From: Fasciola hepatica
Taxonomy: Eukaryota > Platyhelminthes > Trematoda > Plagiorchiida > Fasciolidae
Direction of reading: 5' to 3'
Assembly (NCBI GenBank): GCA_948099385.1
Contig: CANUEZ040000183.1
Location: 5,332,001 to 5,396,000 of the forward strand
Length of the DNA stretch: 64,000 nucleotides
This document shows, in pieces, positions 48,611-61,050 of this stretch. Made by a program: the position numbers and the translations under genes. The first letter of the stretch is position 1, and the number at the start of each line of letters is the position of its first letter. A model generated the notes under the pieces. The model saw nothing but the letters and a program-made list of their open reading frames with translations. It searched no databases and was not told the origin of the DNA.

Positions 48611-50310
48611 TTGATGCGTGCTTGCTTCCGTTTACGTCTCATCCATGGTCGCACGAACGTAAATGTCATGCGTCCCGCGCAGTTGCCTTTGGACGATAAC
48701 CAGCGACACAGTTTACAGACGGAGCTGTCCGCGCAGTTATCGATGCAGCCAGATTTTCAGGACCCAAATAAACATCGGCAACAGATCAGGGAAACCTTGA
48801 ATGCCGCGTCTAATGTCACACAAGACTCTGGTTCAAGTCGGTCTCACAAACGATGGATATCTTCGACATCAGATTCTCTGTTGGATGCTCTCAGATCCGT
48901 CCCTCCGGATGCCACATTCAGTGGAGTGCTTAAATCCCTGAGACGCCAACTGACTAGGAGCCTGAGGAATGACCGTGAGCAGTGGTGGATTGCAAAATGT
49001 AGGGAAATAGAAAAGGCTTGGTCCATTGGCAATGCTAGCAACCTTTTCCGTTTGATAAGAGGCACTGGTCCGCGGAAAATCGATGTAAGTGAGGTAATTA
49101 AGGAATCCGACAGCTCACTGATTCATTCCTAGGGAAGTCGTCTGGATCGTTGGGCAGAGCTTTTTAAGCAACCGTTCAGTTGGCCCGCTTCTACGATAGA
49201 CCTTCCAATATACCCTCCAGAAAAATGATGCAGGCAGATATCACTCCTCCATCAGAAACGGAGATTATGCGAGAGATAGGTTACCTGAAAAGGTATAAAG
49301 CCACTGAACCGGATGGGTTGTCTCCATCTTTTTTCACGAATGCAAGCGAAGCTTTGGTTTTGGAGTTATTAAAACTGCTCCGGGTAATCTGGAGTGGCGA
49401 GCAGATTGCCAGGAAATGGTGTGAATCAGTGATTGTTCCGATTTACAAGGAACGTGGCAGGGGCTCTTGTGAAAACCACAGAGGAATAAGCTTGGTAAGT
49501 ATCGCGTCCAAACTGGTCACCGGTCTTATTTTCCACCGATTATCCAGCGTCCGCGAAATGTGTACGCGTGAGAATCAATCCGGTTTCAGACCTGGTGTAA
49601 AATGCTGTTGCAAGACTGGATTGGCTCAACACCAAACCTCTAGTGGCAGGTAAAGCTCTAGCTGAAATGGATAAATTTTGTTACCTAGGCAGTTACATTT
49701 CATCAGATGGACAGATATCGGATAAAATGTGATCACATATACCAAAAGTGCATTTGTCTTTTGCCGTCCTCAGCAATTTGTGGCTTCGGCGTGATATTTG
49801 ATTGTTTGTTAAGGGTACGGTGTACAATACGGCGAGTAGGTCCGTTCTTCTATGCGGTTCAAAAACATGACCATTAACAGTAGGAGATAGACAAAGTCTG
49901 TCGGTGTTCGAGCACCGATATTTCCGCAGCTTTGACCGAGTATGGTGGGAACACCGTATCAACAATGCTGAGGTTTGACGTAAGGTGTTGGGAACCAGAG
50001 GTCAGTCTGTGGATCAAGTACTAAATTTAAACAGGTTAAGGTGGTTGGGACATGTGTTAAGCATGCCCACCGATAGACTTCCTCAGCGTACGCTGTTCTC
50101 TGAGACAGATGGTAATTGGTCAGTCCATGACATGGCAAAAAGGTATGAAAACCTTGACCAGTGGACTTGGCCGAGTAGGACGTGTTAGACTCCCAGGTTG
50201 GGGTTCACGCGAACATCCTACCAGATGGCTGGATACATTGAGTGATATGGCTAGGTGTCACAGCCAGTGTCGTAGTTGCACTCGAACTCTTTCTTCGTCC
50301 TCCTGATTTC
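48593..50310 (+). pseudogene. LINE family B RT, palm domain deleted
   Basis: 48593-49132 holds the link region (WWIAKCREIEKAWSIGN, FRLIRGTGPRK). 49180-49595 holds the RT fingers (ESVIVPIYKERGRGSCENHRGISLVSIASK, ENQSGFRPG). Immediately after FRPG the sequence resumes with KMLLQDWIGSTPNL, normally well past the YADD box, so the palm is missing at 49595-49599. The C-terminal blocks then follow with stops: KFCYLGSYISSDGQ, SVFEHRYFRSF, LRWLGHVLSMPTDRLPQRTLF, PTRWLDTLSDMARC. The enzyme cannot be catalytic. Confidence 0.72.
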
Positions 50311-50479
50311 CGCTTACTTTAAATTTTTGGATCTTTACCACTATGCTTCCATTCTTTTTCGACATTTACTGGACGATACTGGAAGTCAGCCACCTTAACC
50401 AGAGCACAGAAGTACGAGGTAATGGTTGAATAAGCTGAAACTGATCTGGGGAGTTATCAAACGTACATATTACAAAGCT

Positions 50480-50800
50480 CACCTCGTAGTAGCCATTTGA
50501 GTCCATCGATTATGCATGAAGTACAACTTAACATCACGATATAGAAATGACTTTTGGAGTGCATCCGAGCGCTTACGAGGCCGCTTTGTGGCCTTAGCGC
50601 TTTCGTAACCATAGAACGAAGTTGATGTTTTTCGTTGCATCACACGGAAATCATCCTCAAAACGTTTAAAAGTTCTGTGCCTGTCTCGAACTGTATGGGA
50701 AACAGATTTCCGAGTCATCCACCCTAAGGTCGGACATTTCGATCTAGATTGGGGAGTGGGTGCAAATTCGCTCAACGCACTTATGTGGCATTTTACCATA
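50480..50800 (-). pseudogene. CR1-like LINE link-region fragment
   Basis: The minus frame 50799-50479 (106 codons) contains PTLGWMTRKSVSHTVRDRHRTFKRF and a basic stretch KATKRPRKRSD. It resembles the segment between endonuclease and RT in CR1-type LINEs (PWx...L+.L...+.R.+++F). No RT follows. The call is tentative. Confidence 0.4.
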
Positions 50801-51779
50801 TATTCAGATAAAGTTGCATACTATCAACATGCGTCGATATCACCTTCTACGGGCACTATTTCATCAGTTCGGACAGTTTTCCAAACTAAGCGGCAATAAC
50901 CATCGCAAGTATCCGCCACTATTTTCTCAATGAATGTGCACTACTGACACCTACCGTTGGTGAGGACATGCACCTGTCTGAGCACATCTGTACCAGTTTG
51001 CATACACTACTAGATTATCTTCACTTTTTGTATTTATTTCAAAGTAACTATCAATGCTTATGAACAAGAATGTAACAACTTCGCATAATTTTCAATGTTG
51101 AGATTGGCGGTAATGCGGTATGACAAATCTTTTCACGAACAATTTAGATCTTTTACTACTTGGATTGATCAAAACAAAAATGTCTCAGAACGAAGGGGTG
51201 ATATTCTTTTCTTCGAACCTCTTCTTCTACTAGGCCCAAAACGTGCCTGCTCAAGTTGAACGCACTTCCTAAATCATTGAATCCAGAACTTGAACCACAG
51301 TTAAAGCTCTTTTCCAACACTAGGCGCTGCTACTTTACAGATGCAATTCAGTCCTCCCTGATGCACGAAACATGAACGTCTTGTCTGTTTTCGAGAAGAA
51401 AGTCTAGAGTCGTTTTGAGTGTCTGAGAAAGAAAACCCCGAATGAAATCGATAACAGAAATGGCGGTGCATTTTGTCACGCAAACTCAGTCTCAAATCAA
51501 TGTAGCACTTACCTCATAAATCTGCTTAGGAATTTAGTCAGGACAGTTGTGTGAACTAACCAGTCGGTTTCGTGGCAGTTCAATTCAGCTCTCACAATCG
51601 TACTTGTTGTTGTTGTTCCGCCCAGCGTCATGAAATACAACTAAAAATGAACCGAAACTTACATAGCAGGTAAACAGGAAAGAAAGTTAGATTAGAAAAT
51701 CATTTGGAAAGAGAAACGGTTCGAATAAAACAACACTGACTGCGGCACCTCCCGATGTTGACCAGCGTCCCAAGCTATC
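50801..51779. other. No gene recognised
   Basis: Minus frame 51495-51301 is unassigned; no repeat copy was identified. Confidence 0.4.
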
Positions 51780-52010
51780 CGGCGGAAAGATCTCGTGGCC
51801 TAACCTGTCCCACCGGGAAATGTTTATTAGGAAAGCTGTCAGGTATTTTCGTCATATCACCTCAACCAGTCCTCAAAGTCCTACCTGCCCTTGAGGCTAA
51901 AGAACATCAGGGGCATATTCCAACCACCTTGAACTGTCTAGATAAAGCTCCTGGACTAAAGACTGATATGGAGCTCTCAAAATCCTACGCTAAACACAGT
52001 TGCTGATCCA
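51780..52010 (-). pseudogene. LINE family B 3'-region fragment, minus strand
   Basis: The reverse complement of 51910-52000 aligns with the region around LRWLGHV at 50030-50060 (block CCAACCACCTTGAACTGTCTA on the + strand). It is strongly decayed. Confidence 0.45.
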
Positions 52011-52529
52011 ATTTTATCTCCAGATTGCAGCATGGCTTTGAAGTCATCACAACCTGTGCTCCCATATACTTCAGGTATCTTGCACCTCTGACGATCACGT
52101 TTCTGAGCATTATAATAGGATCGACCTGACTGCGATAGCGCTAATTCGAGCCTTGATGGGCAAAGAGATTTCACCTCAACAGCACAGGTGGTTCAGGTTG
52201 GTAAACACCAAAAGAGCCGTCTGCAAGCACATTAGTAATTCATCCGATTTCCGACCAAGTAAAATGTTTACTCAGGTCACAGGACTTATTTACTTCAGTT
52301 ACGATTTTCCCTTCTAGGACAAATTACTACGTAAAATGTTCATCGAAGGAAACTAATGGCCATAGAGTCACGAGCTTGAATTTTTCCGAAGCCAGTCAAC
52401 TTCCGGCTTCAGAAGCCTCTGACTGATTCCATCTCTCCCCTGAAGTATTGTACGATGCATAAAGAATAAAATAGGTGAAAACAGTTTCCCATGCTCATAC
52501 CATTCTTTGAAATCAGTTGTTCTGCATAT
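52011..52529. other. No gene recognised
   Basis: Unassigned; it may be more of the decayed LINE, but I could not align it. Confidence 0.35.
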
Positions 52530-52820
52530 CAATCTTGCACTTCTGTACTCTGGTTTGGATTATTACTTCGCTGTATCAGGCAAAAGGAGCTGAAGTACAT
52601 GAAGAAAACGAGCAGATAAGAACACTACAGGCTACGCCCGCGAGAAAGAATAAGGAACTAGAATGCGCTTACGTTAGTGACCGTGACACTTAGCCACGTC
52701 ACTTAAGGAGTCCAACGATCTGGCGGGTGTATCACGTGTACCCAAATCGGGGAACCTAGAATATTCTACTCGGCCACATCCACTGGTTAAGTTCTTCAGT
52801 AGTTCGATAGAACCTTTAAC
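52530..52820 (-). pseudogene. LINE family B tail and C-terminal end, minus strand
   Basis: On the + strand it starts CTTCTGTACTCTGGTTTGG (the complement of the LINE tail), then shows the complements of the DMARC and PTRWL blocks and ends near GGCCACATCCACTGG. It is 5'-truncated and decayed. Confidence 0.5.
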
Positions 52821-53084
52821 AAGCGAGAACAAAGGCAAATTCCGGAGGTTGTCCAGAGGCTATTCTGAGGGAAGGCATATTTTACTCATGCAACAAGAAT
52901 TGCGCCATGAGGCTATTTTCCATGTTACCACCGCTACGTCTGTCTCCTACAGTTTTACATTCATATAGTCATAGAGTGAATTCATTTCGTTTTTATTTCT
53001 TATTCAGTGGCATAGTACCTGATGCAGTTCATATTTTTGAGTCGATTTTGAAACCCTCAATTCAGTTCATTCAGCTTTTTATCT
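52821..53084. other. Nothing recognised
   Basis: Hydrophobic + frame 52907-53119 partly overlaps the next LINE tail; it is not assigned. Confidence 0.3.
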
Positions 53085-53830
53085 CGCACTTCTCTGCTCT
53101 GGTTTTGGTTGCTACTTAATAATATCCCCCAGTTGAGGGCAGAATGAACTGAAGTATAAAGTGAAAATGAGAAAATAATGTAATAATCATTAATCACTAG
53201 GAACAATAAAGAGCCAGAATGCGACTAAGCCACTGACAGCGACACCTAGCCATATCGCTCAGTATCTCCAACCATCTGGTAGGCGGGTCGCGTGGACACC
53301 AACCCGAATGTCACAAACCTCCTACTTAGTCAAGTCCACTGGTCAAGGTTTTTATACCTTTTTTACATATCAGGACTGACCACCTCAACCTACCTTTCAG
53401 TCACTACCTGCTTAGGGGAACAGCGTACGCTGAGGAAGTCTATCTGTGGGCTTGCGTATCTTATGTCCCAACCACCTTAACTTGTTTAGAATCAGTACCT
53501 ATTCTGGCGAATGACCACTGGTTCCCAACATCCTACGCCCAATCGGAACATTGCTAATACGGTGTTCCTGCCATATTCGAGCAGTACTATGAAGACTTCG
53601 ATTTCCAAGCACATTCAGTCTTCGTCTATCTTCTACTCTTAACGACCATATTTCTGATGCGTACAAAAGGTCATATCTGACGGTCGCGGTGTACACTCGA
53701 CTCTTGGCGGACAATCGGATATCCAGCCGACGTAACAGGTGACTGAGATTGACAAAAGTCAAGAGCATACCTCATCTATTCGCGGCGACACCTTATCCGT
53801 TGACTGACTAACTGGTGAGATGTAACGGCT
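53085..53830 (-). pseudogene. LINE family B RT C-terminal part with tail, minus strand
   Basis: Minus frame 53768-53499 reads NLSHLLRRLDIRLSAKSRVYTA, YASEIWSLRVEDRRRL and RNSLH-type blocks, the RT C-terminal region. Downstream to 53200 lie the LRWLGH, RLPQRTLF and SDMARC regions in other frames, then the tail near 53090. It is one 5'-truncated insertion with several frame changes. Confidence 0.7.
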
Positions 53831-55314
53831 CAGGTAACAAAACTGCTTCCACTTCTACAGCAGATTTTGTGATGTCATGAACAGAACGAAAACCCTGGTG
53901 ATGCATGAAACTTGAACAGTAGCACAAATCTCTCCAACAGTTTTGCAATAATCATAAACCTTAGTGCGAGACACCGAAACTTTTTAAAATAATGTGGTTG
54001 TTCTCAAAACAATGTGGTTGATGCAAATTGAAGTCGAACAATGAGAATTAAAACGGAACGATTGGCAAGTGGCTGCTAATTGTACTCCGACTAAGATCAG
54101 TGTGCCCTCCGATGCGAACGTCCGCTCCCTATTCTCAAAGATGCTGGATCTAACACACACTGAATACAGGAATTCTGGTTCGTACATGTGCAGTTTTTGT
54201 TAAAGAATCCTGACTGAACGAGAATGTTGGCTACTCTCTGATACGCATAAATAGATTTCAGTGATACCTATAGTATGCTGGAAGCAGAACACTTCCATGG
54301 GGGTTATACGTGTCAGATCTGTAAAGTCATTTCCTGGAGGAAAGCTCGGTGTACCGAAGCTCAGCAAGTGTAAAAGTAAGCGTCAACATTTATACCAATG
54401 AAAAGGGCTTGGAGATCTATGTCTGGGTCTGTTACTATCCAGTTAACATGGGATGCTGAGGAACAATAAATATAGAGGCCGGGTGGCGATCTACGTCAAC
54501 CCATCTTTGAGCGGCAAGTTTTATTCAACCACTCTTCGAATGCAACTGACTGTTTGGCCATTCAGAATTCCTGAGGTCTCCTCGAGTATTGGACAAGTAA
54601 AGTAAAATCCGCATAAGTCAAATACTTAAACTTGACAGGCTGCGTCGTTCGAGAGGATTATCAACCAACCGGTAGTCTTTCTCATCGGACACTTGCTTCC
54701 GTGTGTGGCTGTAACTCAAGCTATTTTCTTATGTTGATTCTGAGAACAAAACTCACTTGGGAAATCGATCAACAATCTATAAAATCTATTCACGTGTATA
54801 TTTATCAGACAACTTCACTTTGAAATCAACCGAGTTGAAAACTACGTGTTACCCTTTGCTCATTCTCCTCTTCGACACATCGCGGGGAAAATTATCCCAA
54901 ATTGTATCCATGCTTTTGTGTTTCAGCAGATCAGACTTTGTCCAACCTGGTTCGTGCTTCTTAAAGGCAGTTTTATGAGTTGTCAAATTTGACGTTGAAT
55001 TAATTTTAGTCGGAACATTATTGCACTGTCTGGGTGTGCGCTCGAGAGAGAGAGAGAGGGAGAAATGGAGTTATTAGGTGCGTTTGTTCGTTTGCTCTTG
55101 TGTTGTTTCTTTGATCCGGGGTAAATTTAAAACATTTCTAGACAGTACGCACAATTCCGCGGCACTATTCGGGATGCATTTGATGTCACTGAGTTGGATC
55201 GAGACCAAAGGTTGGTGTGACGTGGGAAGTAATAAACGAAATAGGCAAAGCTTATTAAGCAGCAGATTCCTTTCATTCCATTGTTCGATATCGGACGAAA
55301 TAAAACAAATTGTC

Positions 55315-55317
<3 letters not shown>
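53831..55317. other. No gene recognised
   Basis: Short + frames at 54632-54978 have no signature. A small GA run lies near 55044-55062. Confidence 0.4.

Positions 55318-55353
<36 letters not shown>
55318..55353. repeat. (AT)n microsatellite
   Basis: About 36 bases of AT run. Confidence 0.95.
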
Positions 55354-55356
<3 letters not shown>

Positions 55357-57520
55357 TTCCTCCTTGGGCGTTCAGTTTTATCTGATTCCAGATAACGTTA
55401 TTTTTGCATTGTATTGCAAACTTCAGCAGGTTGACAAACTCGCATTTAAGCCAAGAGCTACAACACGGATTCAATATTAGAGCGAAGAAAGTCTTTATGC
55501 CGTTTACGGAAAGATTCAGTGCAATATCTTTCACAGAAACCCGAGCCTGATAACTCCTCAGAATTTTGTCTCTCTTTTTTACTAGAATGATGGAATCTTC
55601 TGACTTTGTGCAACTTTTTCCATAATCGTGTAAACAAAATGAACGTTGAGCGCGACACACTCATGTGATCTGGATGTGCAGGTCACGCATTTCAAGTGAA
55701 CAGATAGCTTTTTTTCATGGGCCTACCATCAACCACGAGGTCGGTACTCAACCGTGAGATAATACAGTATTCTGAAAGAGTGCATGCATTTTGTTTGCTT
55801 CTTTTAGCAAAACCCACATATGATCAGTCCGTCAGCTAAGAGAACCGCCACTGGTAGGATGAACATCTATTCATGAGTAATATAAATTATTTCCAGTTTC
55901 GAAACTTGGTCACATCAGACCTTTAAAACGATTTGGTCTTTCAAGCTCCAGATAAACGCACCAGGTTAACTAAAGTCACGCGATCCCAACTGCTCAGAGT
56001 ACATTATAGAGCTAGCGTAAACAGTGTTGAGTTGTTCAAAATTTGGTAAGGAACTTCTTTTGGATACACTATGAAATTCAGGGAAGAGTTGTTCAACGGG
56101 AAGGAAGTATAAGGCAACTTTAATTTCGACAGACCTAGTAGGTTGTTCAACAGACAGTGGGCATCGTGAGAGCACCATTATATCTGTTGATGCCACCATA
56201 ACCTATCGGATGGATTCAGCAGGTTTAAGGAACAAACGTTGACGGAATAGTCATATAGAATGACACGTGCGAGGTTAACGGCGTGGGAAAGGGACGGTTT
56301 TGTGCAAGAGATTATTGCGGGCATCTCTCCTCTTAAGACCATGGCCACATTAACGGTGACAGTAGGTTTCACTGCTTGCATAATTTGGACTTCCGAATTT
56401 TATTCACCATGGTTTCAGATGTGCAATCCTTTGTTATGAAGTTACATTGTTTTTATTGTATGAATCATAAATAGAGTGCAAGTTCCAAGATGAGTGCTTA
56501 AGTTGAAATAGCTCACAAACGTGGTCTCAATAGTTTAAAAATTCTGACAAATTAGCTATAGTTTCCTCCTCATCGCTGAGCTCCATATTTCATCACATCG
56601 TTACTTGTGCGCCGAGGATGTCACCTCGTATGGTGAGTAAACGTTGCCGTTTGTTCCTAACAGTGCAATGGGCTGTTAGTGTTAAGGGGCATGCCTCTTC
56701 TAATGTGGAAGTGTACAACGTGGATTAAATGTAATCGAAGTAAATAAGAAGCAACGAAACAATCCATTGTGCAGTACGAAAATTTGACTTACGACAGCGA
56801 AACCGTGGAAGTAAATTGTACGGCTTGCAGCTCCATCTGGCTTTTCTCAGAACATTTGAACTGTGAAGTTGCCCATCATAGCAGTGGATCACTGTATGAC
56901 TGACGAATATTCGCTATTTCCTGCAGTGTTGGCACGTAGCAGGCTGTCGAGACCTAGTTCGGATAGCGTGGTGGGATGACATATGTAACTGAAGGTCATG
57001 TCCCTCGTGTTTAAGTGTTCTCCCGTGAGATGTTCTGGTACATCCACTGGTGTATTATCAAGTTGCTTTCTCCACTGGGCAAACATTCATTTTTGTTTTA
57101 CTTGAAATTTTTAGTGCTACTACCTCTAACATGCTGTGATTTGTTCAAACTCCGATTTTTGCATCAATCCTATCAAACGCATCTTATTTTTCTCATACGA
57201 CGTTGTTCACAGTTGTGGCTTGTATTGATTTCAAAACCTACCGATATGCACCTGATCATTTTTTATTCAGTTCGTGCCAAATCGGGAAAGCATTTTCCAG
57301 TCCGGTCATCGAAGTTAAAAGTATCATCAGGCCAAGATTGGTTGTACGTGAATGAACATTATATACAGTTAGAGCAATGAACCCCATAGTCGAGTAGTGG
57401 ACACTGTATGTATTGAGAGCAAGCAAAAATTCATGGGTGGTAATGTCTGTCGGTTTGTCACATTAAGAGATAACTGCTTTATAAATCGGCGTAGTAGGAG
57501 ATGAAAGCTTCACGTGATGG
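55354..57520. other. No gene recognised
   Basis: A 177-codon minus frame crossing the AT run and a 121-codon + frame at 57015-57380 have no recognisable domain. No repeat was assigned. Confidence 0.4.
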
Positions 57521-57593
57521 GGTTCATCATGCAGTGGGAACTTTAATACCACTGAAAACCATGAAAGCACCACAGCTTTTTCATCCTTGTTAG
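57521..57593 (+). repeat. Diverged single arm of the fold-back element
   Basis: GTTCATCATGCAG, CACTGAAAACCATGAAAGCAC and TTTTTCATCCTTGTTA appear in the same order as in the arm at 43678-43757, with a diverged middle. I found no partner arm nearby. Confidence 0.6.
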
Positions 57594-58892
57594 AAGTTGG
57601 AAATACGAAAGGGTACCCACAAGTGCTGCCGTTTTGGAAAAGAATGGTGATCGCCGTTGGACGAAGTTTCAAAGATAACTGATGTGGATGACGTCGTGCT
57701 AATGAACGCGATTTACGAGAACGGTTCGTTAGAGACTGCCTGTGGAAAATGTAAGGGTGGGCAACCACCCGACAGCGAGAGAGAGAGAGAGAAAGAGAAG
57801 TAGCTGAATTGAAGTTGGGGACAAATGGGTTTTTGTTCCGCCCGATCTACAATAAGCAACCTAAAGGTGAGCCTAACCCTTAATATGACAGTAGTAATTC
57901 ATGTTAAACAGCATCCGTCTGTGGAAATGTATGAGGTCTGTGGGGTAAAGAAAAATCTCGTGTGGAATAAAAAAGCATACTATTTTTGATGTTTATTGAC
58001 TACTTAGAAAAGTCTGGGGAAGGATCAGGAAAGTGGTTAGGAAAATTGGAGTTTCATGCATATCGCAGAGATAGGAAATCGGGGTGAATGTTTTGCACTT
58101 TCAGGAAGCGGACATCCGAATGTTCTTGGTAGCATCGGAAACTATTTCATTTTTCCAATTAGGACATGCAGGCAGATGGCCCACGACATGCGTCTGGGAT
58201 GAATGAGCGATGGAAGGTGCCACCAATAATTGCACTGAGCGTATTTTGTGCCAAGCGGGCCATTAATAGCAGTGGGAAATGAGATGAGAATCGCCGGAGT
58301 TTACCGCAAATACTCTGGAACGAGTGGCCTTGACGTGAACGAAATTGAGAGCCCCCAGATGCAGATAGGAATCCACATGACTGAAGCTACAACTAATGCG
58401 AATCGGGGAAGTTTCACGAGGAGCTCGTCATGCCAGAAGAGCTCCAGTTAAGTGTCTGAATGACCGGTTGGCAGCTTCGGTTTTTACCTCATTTTTGGTC
58501 AGATGTTGTCGCTCATCTCTAAACTGGAGTGGTTTGTTTTGTGACCCACTGTTAACTTTCTGTTTCCGTATTATTTCCTTTAGCTGCAGTCCGACTAACT
58601 ACGACGACCAATTCATTCTGAATTTTTATTGGATCACCAATTCTGTCAGTAGTTGTTACTGGCTTTCACATTCCCCTAGTACTAGCTGTTCACATGGTTA
58701 CTGGTTGCGTTCGATGAACCACAGTGAACATAACTGAATTGTGATTGAGCCAATGAGTAGGTTACTTAGTCTACTGCGCATACGTTATTGCTTATCTCAT
58801 TTGACAGATACTTAAACTGCAATTCTAATGAACATCCCTTAGGCAGTCACATGCGCATGCAATCTGTGAAAAAGGAAATAGTGAGCACATAT

Positions 58893-58898
<6 letters not shown>
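57594..58898. other. No gene recognised; short GA run
   Basis: GA-rich run at 57776-57800. The + frames at 58248-58737 show no signature. Confidence 0.4.

Positions 58899-58984
<86 letters not shown>
58899..58984. repeat. (TA)n microsatellite, 86 bp
   Basis: The longest simple repeat in the window, uninterrupted. Confidence 0.98.
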
Positions 58985-58988
<4 letters not shown>

Positions 58989-59911
58989 TTAGGTAAACAA
59001 TGAACTGATTTATGTCGTATTGCATTCAAAGTGTAATACCACAGGTAGTAGTGCGAGAAGCATATTTTAATTTACAGGAATTACATTCCAGCTACTAATT
59101 AATCGAGTAGATATACTGCAGGTACAGATGGTCATGTTGGTTTACGAACCAATCCTTTGCTATACGATCATTTGACGTTGGCATATTTTAAAACTCAGCA
59201 AGGAAAACTGATTCAACTGGTCAAATGTATACTCAAACCCCCAAGAGTGTACCGACTTGACTGGAATGTCATATCTGGTTAGGTTAGTAGAATTCAAACC
59301 GGGAGTATATAAACTCGCCGATGCTGCGTTCGATATGCAGTTCCTCTGGTGAAAAATATATCTATTACAGATTATAGTTCACCCTCAGAGATCGTTGTTG
59401 ATGCTCGATCATCTTGCAGCCTAGTGTTTCTTTTTGAAGGCACCAAATCGAAATATCAGGTGGTGCTCACCGCAGATACTGCATTTTTGATTATCCGGGA
59501 GTCTGATAGTCATTGGTGGAAATTCCTAACAAAAGAAGTTGATCTGCATCGGTTCCGGGGTTCGTCATTGTTGTGTTTGCCCTGAGCAACACATCGTCAT
59601 CTTTCAGTAGAGTTAATAACAAGGACATTCCCATTAGGCCTCATCGATCAAAACCAATTTAGGACAACCATCCAGAAGCCAGAATGGCAGTGATCTCGGA
59701 AATAACACGGGGGCAGCACGTATGATCCACAAATCAGATACAACCCAGTTACCGGACTCGCCGGTTGCCATTCATTTCGAAAAAAAACCAGTTCGCAGAT
59801 GCTAAATGCTTCTTGGGTGTCCTTTACGGATCCCTTGAACATATTCGGTTGGAAGATGATCTGTATATAGCTGGTCGTTTTTGAAAGCTATTTAAAAAGA
59901 AATTGAAATAG
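58985..59911. other. No gene recognised
   Basis: The + frame 59349-59585 has no family signature or convincing splice context. Confidence 0.4.
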
Positions 59912-60200
59912 AAGGCAGCTGTGATGGTATGGTCCGACACATCGTTCAGTGGACGGTTTAGTCTCACTGGCGGACAGTACGTCAGCACCAGCCCCTACCG
60001 AGCCTACAAAACCACGAACGGCAGGACAGCCGATCGATGGCGTGGATCGATAGACGAGACGAATCCTGCCATCGGCATTCAGACCTCAAGGCGTGGTCGA
60101 CCACACCAGTCGGACCAATGCGTCGTGTGTAACGAGTGGGCGCATGTGACGGCAACCTATGTATTATTTTTCTCACCAATAAAACAAAATGATTCTGAGG
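59912..60200 (+). repeat. Possible solo LTR or other CpG-rich repeat
   Basis: A block of higher GC and CpG than its surroundings begins near TGTGATGG and ends just after CCAATAAAAC, an AATAAA poly(A)-like signal at 60178-60183. The composition jump suggests an inserted element. There is no second copy or confirmed target-site duplication, so the class is a guess. Confidence 0.25.
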
Positions 60201-60399
60201 TGGGTCTGAGTTCTAGCTAGAGTCAGTGGGTCTTTTCAGAACAGCAGCACGTTTCGCTCTCACTCTGTAGACCTCAAACATAATTCCTGTACAGTATTTT
60301 CTGGAGTTTGCAACTTGCTACTTTAGTGCTTGTTAGTAGTCAAAATAGTGTTTTCATCACTGACCGCACTCGATAGGATTTCCTAATTCACCGTCCGGT

Positions 60400-61050
60400 G
60401 TTCGGCGCATACATCTCTTGCCACACGAAACACAATTTCGGTCAGGTGATCAAGTACGGGCACTGAAGATAACCGAGTGTAAACAAAGGCAAGTTTTGAC
60501 CCAATTTTGGATAGCTAATTGGGTTGATGAGTCACACGACGTCATGAGGTGCTTCAGTGTATGCACTACACAGGACAGTAAATGGAGGAACCAAATTGCA
60601 CGCGGTCAACCAGTGAAGTAGCACTTTCTAAGACGAAAAACGTTGATCGCTTGGCCCCTGACCTGGCTCTAAAGAATATTCCTTGAAGATGACACTTTCA
60701 AAATATGTAGAAATTCTACTGTTATCTACCTTGTCGTGATGTTCTTCCAGCAAGACGACGGTCCAGTACATTCTGTAAAAATTGTGACCCACTGGCTAAA
60801 TAGAAAATTCTCTTTTCACTAGATCTGATAGGAGGGGTCGGTATCGCGATCTCTAAGGCCCTCGAGTTTAAAGCCGATGGACTTCTGCTTGATGAGTTAT
60901 GTCAAAAAAGATGTGGATTCTGCATCATTTGTTCACTTTCACATCGATTAAGTGACCGAATATGCGTGTCGTGATATGAGATGTGTGTGAACTACACAGG
61001 ATGTCAAATAAGAAGACTTAACCGAGTGGGACAAGCCAATGATGAAAACA
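60400..61050 (+). pseudogene. mariner/IS630-like transposase remnant
   Basis: At about 60515-60620 the frame reads NWVDESHDVMRCFSVC and KWRNQIARGQP, like the block after the first catalytic Asp (DExHF...NxHNCRYW...). At about 60740-60800 FFQQDDGPVHSVKIVTHWLN matches the block around the second Asp (FQQDGAPPHY...VRxWL). LRPSSLKPMDFCLMSYVKKDV follows (family: PPRSPDLTPLDFFLWGYLK). Stops and frame changes make it inactive. No inverted ends were found. Confidence 0.65.

Larger units (their letters stand above)
47700..50440 (+). mobile_element. RTE-like LINE (family B), internally deleted
   Basis: An endonuclease, an RT finger region, then directly the RT C-terminal region and 3' tail (CAGAGCACAGAAGTACGAGG near 50400) are found on the + strand. 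It is the best-preserved member of the family whose 3' ends are scattered through the window. Frames change at least four times, so it is not autonomous. Confidence 0.75.

Noticed and set aside
55127..55660. 177-codon minus ORF
   Set aside because: It spans an AT microsatellite translated as Ile-Tyr repeats; the rest has no domain.
57015..57380. 121-codon hydrophobic + ORF, considered as a missing PAQR exon
   Set aside because: No PAQR motifs and no acceptor/donor pattern in a fitting phase.
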